Source of the DNA: Synechococcus sp. MED850
GTDB lineage: Bacteria > Cyanobacteriota > Cyanobacteriia > PCC-6307 > Cyanobiaceae
Direction: 5' to 3'
NCBI GenBank assembly: GCA_002700765.1
Contig: PAEP01000004.1
Span: 1-9,420 of the forward strand
DNA: 9,420 bases
Program-made: the position numbers and the translations under genes
The notes under the pieces: generated by a model
What the model saw: the letters and a program-made list of their open reading frames with translations, nothing else
What the model was told of the DNA's origin: nothing
Database searches by the model: none
Shown here: piece by piece, positions 5,649-9,420 of the stretch
Layout: every line of letters begins with the position of its first letter
Numbering within the stretch: the stretch's first letter is position 1

Positions 5649-6356
5649 TCAAGCCTTGCGGAATTCGATGAGCCGCGAGAAGTAGAAAGGCGCTTGATTC
5701 AAGCTGCGGCGCACCAGCTTGAAGCCGCAGGATTCAGCGGCTTTCACGATGCCGTCTTCCTTCAAGGTGTAGGCCCGGGTTGTTTTGCTGGGCCCGGGGA
5801 ACAGCTGGCCGATGCCTTTCAGCAGGGCCAGCAGCGGGGTGTAGGGCGCGAAGCTCACAATCAGCCGCTGTTCGGCCAGGCTGCAGAGGTGTTTCACCAT
5901 CTCCTCCGCCGGCTGCTGGGGGTAGTGGATGAACACATCCAGGCAGCACACGGTGTGAAACGAGCCGCTCAGGTTGTCCAGATCACTGGCGAAGAAGTTG
6001 AGCTTGGCCATGTCAAGACCGCCCTCCCTGGCACGGCGCTCGGCTTCCTGGGCCATGGCTTCGGAGATGTCGCTGGCGCTGATCGAGCCGGCGCCCATCG
6101 CCGCCAGGGGCAGGCTGAGGCTGCCCACACCGCAGCCGGCATCGCAGAAACTCACGTCGGCAACGTCGCCGCTGTCTTTGATCCAGGCCAGCACTTCATC
6201 CACCGTTTTCTGGTGTCCGATGCGGATGTTGCGCTGAACCTTGTTCACATCGTCGCTGTCGCTGTAGATGCGGTTCCAGCGGTCGAAACCGGTGGTTTCG
6301 AAGTAGCCCTTCACCTCCTGCTTCTCGTCCTCTGTCTGCAGGTTGTCGGTGGCCAT
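5649..6356 (-). CDS. chlM: Magnesium-protoporphyrin IX O-methyltransferase
   Basis: This 235-residue enzyme transfers a methyl group from S-adenosylmethionine to the propionate of Mg-protoporphyrin IX, the step after magnesium chelatase in chlorophyll synthesis (EC 2.1.1.11). The family N-terminus VKGYFETTGFDRWNRIYSD (about 15-33) is followed by RNIRIGHQKTVDEVLAW. The SAM-binding loop is DAGCGVGSL (72-80), with an acidic residue at D96 in SASDIS and a second acidic loop near D125. The tail NQAPFYFSRLIEFRKA is typical of BchM/ChlM. Length and start match the family. The ATG follows a pyrimidine-rich leader without a Shine-Dalgarno sequence, which is common in cyanobacteria. It lies 35 bp downstream of nagA on the same strand and is probably cotranscribed with it. 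Confidence 0.95.
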   Translation of the reverse strand: MATDNLQTEDEKQEVKGYFETTGFDRWNRIYSDSDDVNKVQRNIRIGHQKTVDEVLAWIKDSGDVADVSFCDAGCGVGSLSLPLAAMGAGSISASDISEAMAQEAERRAREGGLDMAKLNFFASDLDNLSGSFHTVCCLDVFIHYPQQPAEEMVKHLCSLAEQRLIVSFAPYTPLLALLKGIGQLFPGPSKTTRAYTLKEDGIVKAAESCGFKLVRRSLNQAPFYFSRLIEFRKA

Positions 6357-6391
6357 TGGAGAAGGAAGGATTGGGCGGAGTGGGCGGGATC

Positions 6392-7543
6392 TTAGGCAGC
6401 GCAGTGCCAGCTGAGCTCCCCATCAGGAGCTTGATTCCAGCGAAGCAGGTCTGCCAAGCGTTGACCGATCAGAGCATCCTCGATCGTTTGCGTTGTTCCG
6501 ATCACCCGGCGTGGGGCCACCGTTGCACTCCAGATCGCGGCGCTCGGGGCTTCACTCCATCGGGCCAGCCGCTTCACACCCTCCAGTTGCGGCAGGGTGA
6601 CCCCCGCCAGGGTTCCATCGTCCAGCCGGCAGGTGCCGTTCTTCACCAACAGAACCCGCTCATCCCAGCGGTGTTCCCCATCCGCGAGGCCATAGGGGGC
6701 CAGCGCATCACTCACCAGCACGGTGTTCTCCGGGGCCAGGCGTTGCAGCAGCACAGCCATGGTGGGGTCCACATGCACACCATCGGCGATCAATCCCAGG
6801 GCAATCCCGCCCCGGCGACAGGCCTCTCCCAGTGGACCTGGGGCCCGGTGATGCAGGCCCGGCATGGCGTTGAAGGCATGGGTGAGCATCGCCACACCCT
6901 GGTCAAAGGCCGCCGCCGCTTCGGTTGCCTTGGCGGCACTGTGGCCGAGAGCCACTGTGATTCCAAGCTCACGCAGCCGGGTGATCACCGCTTCGGCTCC
7001 CTCGAGTTCCGGCGCCAGGGTCATCAGCTCGATGTCCGTTTCAAAGCCGCAGATGCGTTCCTCGAGGGCCGCAAGGCTCGGAGATGCCAGATGCTCCAAG
7101 GGGTGGGCGCCGCGACGGGCTTCAGCCAGGAACGGTCCCTCCAGATGGGCCCCCAGCAACCGGCAACATCCAGATGTGTGGGCATCGCGCGCCTGCCGCA
7201 GCACGGCCAGGGCCTGTCGTAACGGTGCGATGCCACAGGTCACCAGGGTTGGGGCAATGGCTTCAACCCCATCGGCCCAGAGCTGCCTCAGCAGCAGCTG
7301 AAGTTGAGGGAGATCTCCCTCCTGCAGTTCAGGGAAGGCGAGCCCAAGCCCCCCATTGATCTGCAGGTCGATGCCCCGCGGGCTCAGCCAGCTGCCGAAC
7401 CAGCATTCACCGGCCATGGAGACACCCGGATCCATGACCTCGATCGCGCTGATCCTCCCGGCTTGATCAAGGCCGATCCAGTGTCGTTGCTCCGTATTGC
7501 CACCTAATGGTTGTGGCAGGCGCACTTCGGTGATCCGTCGCAT
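6392..7543 (-). CDS. nagA: N-acetylglucosamine-6-phosphate deacetylase
   Basis: This 383-residue amidohydrolase converts GlcNAc-6-phosphate to glucosamine-6-phosphate and acetate in the cytoplasm, the first committed step in using GlcNAc from chitin or recycled peptidoglycan. Conserved elements: GIDLQINGG (57-65), metal-binding E135 in AHLEGPF, H201 in GHS, H222 in THAFNAM, HHRAPG (231-236), ADGVHVDP (253-260) and catalytic D279 in LVSDALAP. The spacing of E135, H201, H222 and D279 follows E131, H195, H216 and D273 of the E. coli enzyme, and length is the same, so it should be active. The start codon is directly preceded by CAGGA, too close for a normal ribosome site. chlM follows after 35 bp. 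The chitinase gene lies just beyond chlM on the other strand and could supply the upstream end of the same pathway. Confidence 0.94.
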   Translation of the reverse strand: MRRITEVRLPQPLGGNTEQRHWIGLDQAGRISAIEVMDPGVSMAGECWFGSWLSPRGIDLQINGGLGLAFPELQEGDLPQLQLLLRQLWADGVEAIAPTLVTCGIAPLRQALAVLRQARDAHTSGCCRLLGAHLEGPFLAEARRGAHPLEHLASPSLAALEERICGFETDIELMTLAPELEGAEAVITRLRELGITVALGHSAAKATEAAAAFDQGVAMLTHAFNAMPGLHHRAPGPLGEACRRGGIALGLIADGVHVDPTMAVLLQRLAPENTVLVSDALAPYGLADGEHRWDERVLLVKNGTCRLDDGTLAGVTLPQLEGVKRLARWSEAPSAAIWSATVAPRRVIGTTQTIEDALIGQRLADLLRWNQAPDGELSWHCAA

Positions 7544-7564
7544 TCCTGCAACCCGTGAACGACG
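7544..7564. promoter_or_regulatory. 21-bp gap between divergent nagA and purE starts
   Basis: Only 21 bases separate the two start codons, too few for two separate promoters. Promoter elements for each gene must lie inside the 5' coding sequence of the other, or one of the assigned starts is wrong. PurE has a 15-residue N-terminal extension before its conserved core, so a later purE start would widen the gap somewhat. I cannot identify -10 or -35 boxes reliably. Confidence 0.35.
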
Positions 7565-8128
7565 ATGGCAGTCTTGCCAGTCTTTGCAGTGCCAACAGTG
7601 CTCCCTCGCGTCGCCGTGGTGATGGGTAGTGATTCCGATCTACCGACGATGGAGCCGGCGGCAGCAATCCTGCGGCAGCTGGGCGTCGATGTGGAGGTGC
7701 GTGTTCTATCCGCCCATCGCACGCCCCTGGAAATGATGACCTTCGCGCGATCAGCCCGCGATCAGGGTTTCGGCGTGATCGTGGCCGGTGCAGGAGGGGC
7801 CGCCCATTTGCCGGGGATGGTGGCATCGCTCACGCCACTTCCGGTGATTGGCGTTCCTGTGAAGAGCAGAGCCCTCTCAGGTGTGGATTCGCTGCATTCC
7901 ATCGTGCAGATGCCTGGAGGCATTCCGGTGGCCACCGTGGCCATCGGCGGCGGACTCAACGCCGGCTTGTTGGCGGCTCAGATTCTTGCGATTGCTGATG
8001 ATGCGCTCAGTCAGCGCCTGGCGGAGTACCGCAGCAGCCTTCACGATGCGGTGGTGGCCAAGGATGCCCGCCTGCTGGAACTCGGCAGTGCGGCGTATCT
8101 CGAGGGCATGTCCCGTTCCGATTCCTAA
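7565..8128 (+). CDS. purE: N5-carboxyaminoimidazole ribonucleotide mutase, class I PurE
   Basis: PurE interconverts N5-carboxyaminoimidazole ribonucleotide and 4-carboxy-aminoimidazole ribonucleotide in de novo purine synthesis, in partnership with PurK. The 187-residue sequence carries VVMGSDSDLPTM (18-29), SAHRTP (49-54) with H51 at the position of catalytic His45 in E. coli, GAGGAAHLPGM (75-85), SGVDSLHSIVQMPGGIPVATVAIG, and a helical C-terminus. The first 15 residues precede the conserved core, similar to the short leader in E. coli PurE, so the ATG is reasonable. The downstream membrane-protein gene begins 3 bp after the stop codon, which implies cotranscription and possibly translational coupling. 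Confidence 0.96.
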   Translation: MAVLPVFAVPTVLPRVAVVMGSDSDLPTMEPAAAILRQLGVDVEVRVLSAHRTPLEMMTFARSARDQGFGVIVAGAGGAAHLPGMVASLTPLPVIGVPVKSRALSGVDSLHSIVQMPGGIPVATVAIGGGLNAGLLAAQILAIADDALSQRLAEYRSSLHDAVVAKDARLLELGSAAYLEGMSRSDS

Positions 8129-8131
8129 GCG

Positions 8132-9208
8132 ATGACTCCCTGGCCCACTTGGTTGCGTCTGGGACTTTTGCTTCCACTCGTTGGTGTCAATGCCTTTGTG
8201 CTGCGGAGGGTGCTGGTGCAGTTCGCCCCGTTCCCCGGTTTGTTTCTCACGGCGGCTCTCATCGCCTTTTTGCTCGATCTTCCCTGTCGCTGGTTGATGG
8301 GGCGTGGCTTCCGCCGCAACTTGGCGATCGCCTCCGTGGTGGTGTTCACGCTCAGCCTGCTCGGATTGGCGGGGGTGGTTCTTGTGCCGCGTCTGGTGGA
8401 ACAGCTGAGTCAGCTGCTCAGCGCATCGCCGGCCATGCTTGCCGCTGCGGAGCGCCTGATCGATACCGGCCAGTCCTGGGCGGTGGCAAGGGGATTCCCC
8501 GCTGAGTTTGCCGATCTCAGCAGTGACCTCATCACCCAGCTGAGCCGTGTGGCCACACAGCTCAGTCAAAGACTGCTCGTGATTCTGGGCGCCACGGTTG
8601 GGACCACCATCAATGTGGTGATTGTTCTTGTGCTGGCAGTGTTTCTGCTGCTGGGTGCCGATTCGATCACGGCGGGCCTGGCCCTGTGGCTGCCGGAGCG
8701 CTGGCGGGGCTTGGTCACCTCCACGCTGGAGCGCACCTTCCGCGGTTATTTCGCCGGCCAGGTGTTGCTGGCTTTGATCCTCAGTGCGGGCCAGCTGCTG
8801 GTGTTCTCAACGCTGCAGATCCCCTATGGCGTTCTCTTTGCCGTTCTGATCGGTTTTACAACTCTCATTCCTTATGCCAGTGCGCTCACGATTGTTTTCG
8901 TCAGCGCGATTCTCGGGGTGCAGGATCCGCGGACCGGGGTCGAGCTTCTGGTCAGCGCCATTGTTGTGGGTCAGATCGTTGACCAGGTGATTCAGCCGCG
9001 ATTGATGGGAAGCATCGTTGGATTGCAACCTGCCTGGTTGCTGATCTCGCTTCCCATTGGTTCACGGCTGGGTGCCCTGTTTGGTTTGGGTGATCTTCTG
9101 GGGTTGCTGCTGGCTGTGCCTGTGGCCAGCTGCATCAAAACCTTGGCGGATGAGGTCCGGTCGGATCTCATGCCGCAGGAATCACCCCCCGCTCCTGAAG
9201 CGCCTTGA
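8132..9208 (+). CDS. AI-2E/PerM-family transporter-like membrane protein
   Basis: This 358-residue inner-membrane protein has two N-terminal hydrophobic segments (about 8-48), a third near 62-85, a soluble amphipathic stretch (about 87-145) and several further segments to residue 345, the layout of PF01594. Family signatures are the FRGYFAGQ helix start, GFTTLIPYASA, and the C-terminal block VDQVIQPRLMGSIVGLQPAWLLISLPIGSRLGALFGLGDLLGLLLAVP given here only by its key parts: IQPRLMG, VGLQP and GLLLAVP. Some family members export autoinducer-2 and others exchange sodium or lithium for protons; substrate cannot be told from sequence. It follows purE by 3 bp. Its last 41 bases overlap the 3' end of cysC on the opposite strand. 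Confidence 0.88.
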   Translation: MTPWPTWLRLGLLLPLVGVNAFVLRRVLVQFAPFPGLFLTAALIAFLLDLPCRWLMGRGFRRNLAIASVVVFTLSLLGLAGVVLVPRLVEQLSQLLSASPAMLAAAERLIDTGQSWAVARGFPAEFADLSSDLITQLSRVATQLSQRLLVILGATVGTTINVVIVLVLAVFLLLGADSITAGLALWLPERWRGLVTSTLERTFRGYFAGQVLLALILSAGQLLVFSTLQIPYGVLFAVLIGFTTLIPYASALTIVFVSAILGVQDPRTGVELLVSAIVVGQIVDQVIQPRLMGSIVGLQPAWLLISLPIGSRLGALFGLGDLLGLLLAVPVASCIKTLADEVRSDLMPQESPPAPEAP

Positions 9209-9420
9209 TCACCAGCTCCACGGAGTCGGCCAGATCCTGTTTGCCGGTATCGATCTTGAGTTCAGGCGTTTCCGGGGCCTCATAGGGGCTGGAGATGCCG
9301 GTGAATTCCTTGATCTGCCCCGCCCTTGCCTTGGCGTAAAGGCCTTTCGGATCGCGGGATTCGCAGACATCGAGATCGGCGGCGCAGAACACCTCGAGGA
9401 AGTCACCGTCCTCCACAAGG
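9168..9420 (-). CDS. cysC: Adenylylsulfate kinase, C-terminal part (5' end outside window)
   Basis: The minus-strand frame enters from the right edge, so only about the last 84 residues are present. APS kinase phosphorylates adenylylsulfate to PAPS in sulfate assimilation. The visible part has FLEVFCAADLDVCESRDPKG, then LYAKARAGQIKEFTGI and SPYEAPETPELKIDT, the well-conserved C-terminal block of CysC containing the lid segment (RDPKGLYxKAR) and the PYEAP motif. It ends with a normal tail (VIKALQERGVIPAA). The GTG at 9416-9414 is internal, not a start, because homology continues to the window edge. The stop lies inside the oppositely oriented permease gene. Confidence 0.93.
   Translation of the reverse strand, partial: LVEDGDFLEVFCAADLDVCESRDPKGLYAKARAGQIKEFTGISSPYEAPETPELKIDTGKQDLADSVELVIKALQERGVIPAA

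Noticed and set aside
5694..6395. 233-codon plus-strand open frame opposite chlM
   Set aside because: chlM is unambiguous on the minus strand; this frame has no domain and no start signal.
6356..7222. 288-codon plus-strand open frame opposite nagA
   Set aside because: nagA on the other strand has all catalytic residues at family spacing; the plus-strand frame is a high-GC shadow without motifs.
7877..8569. 230-codon minus-strand open frame across the purE-permease junction
   Set aside because: It overlaps two well-supported genes and is rich in Gln, His and Arg, as expected from reverse reading of their codons.

Overview
The window most likely comes from a marine picocyanobacterium of the Synechococcus/Cyanobium lineage. 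The main evidence is a chlorophyll gene (Mg-protoporphyrin methyltransferase, chlM) read with nagA, a cyanobacterial-looking purE/permease pair, and cysC, in compact, fairly GC-rich DNA. Species is not determinable from this sequence alone.

Layout. (1) Bases 1-1787 (+) hold the 3' part of a large autotransporter-type surface protein. It has acidic calcium-binding-type repeats (thrombospondin type 3) built partly from a 111-bp tandem DNA repeat, then a linker, then a C-terminal outer-membrane beta-barrel. (2) Bases 1788-2280 form a 493-bp stretch without a convincing gene. It holds three C/G-rich hairpins, two of them perfect inverted copies of one 18-bp sequence, plus another hairpin that with the last terminator could mark a small RNA. 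(3) Bases 2281-5544 (+) encode a 1087-residue multidomain chitinase: CBM2-like domain, Pro/Glu linker, a domain with a duplicated DFxPxxDxxxF motif, a Met/His/Asp-rich segment, a second CBM2-like domain, a VVEDSP repeat linker, and a GH18 catalytic domain. It has no N-terminal signal peptide. (4) Bases 5545-5648 hold paired hairpins between convergent genes. (5) On the minus strand nagA (7543-6392) is followed 35 bp later by chlM (6356-5649). (6) On the plus strand purE (7565-8128) is followed 3 bp later by an AI-2E/PerM-family membrane protein (8132-9208). (7) The 3' end of cysC enters from the right on the minus strand and overlaps the permease gene tail-to-tail by 41 bp.

How the parts relate. 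The right-hand 3.8 kb looks like housekeeping backbone (chlorophyll, purine, sulfate assimilation, amino-sugar catabolism). The left-hand 5.5 kb looks accessory: two large repeat-rich genes for surface or secreted proteins, each closed by a pair of hairpins. The chitinase would release GlcNAc oligomers outside the cell, and NagA deacetylates GlcNAc-6-phosphate inside it. The two fit one pathway, although they are on opposite strands and the transport, hexosaminidase, kinase and deaminase steps are not in the window. Chitin use by marine picocyanobacteria is already known as a theme. The less ordinary points are the altered GH18 active site (the first Asp of DxxDxDxE is Asn and the Ser of SxGGW is Ala), the Met/His/Asp-rich segment, and the duplicated-motif domain between the two binding modules.
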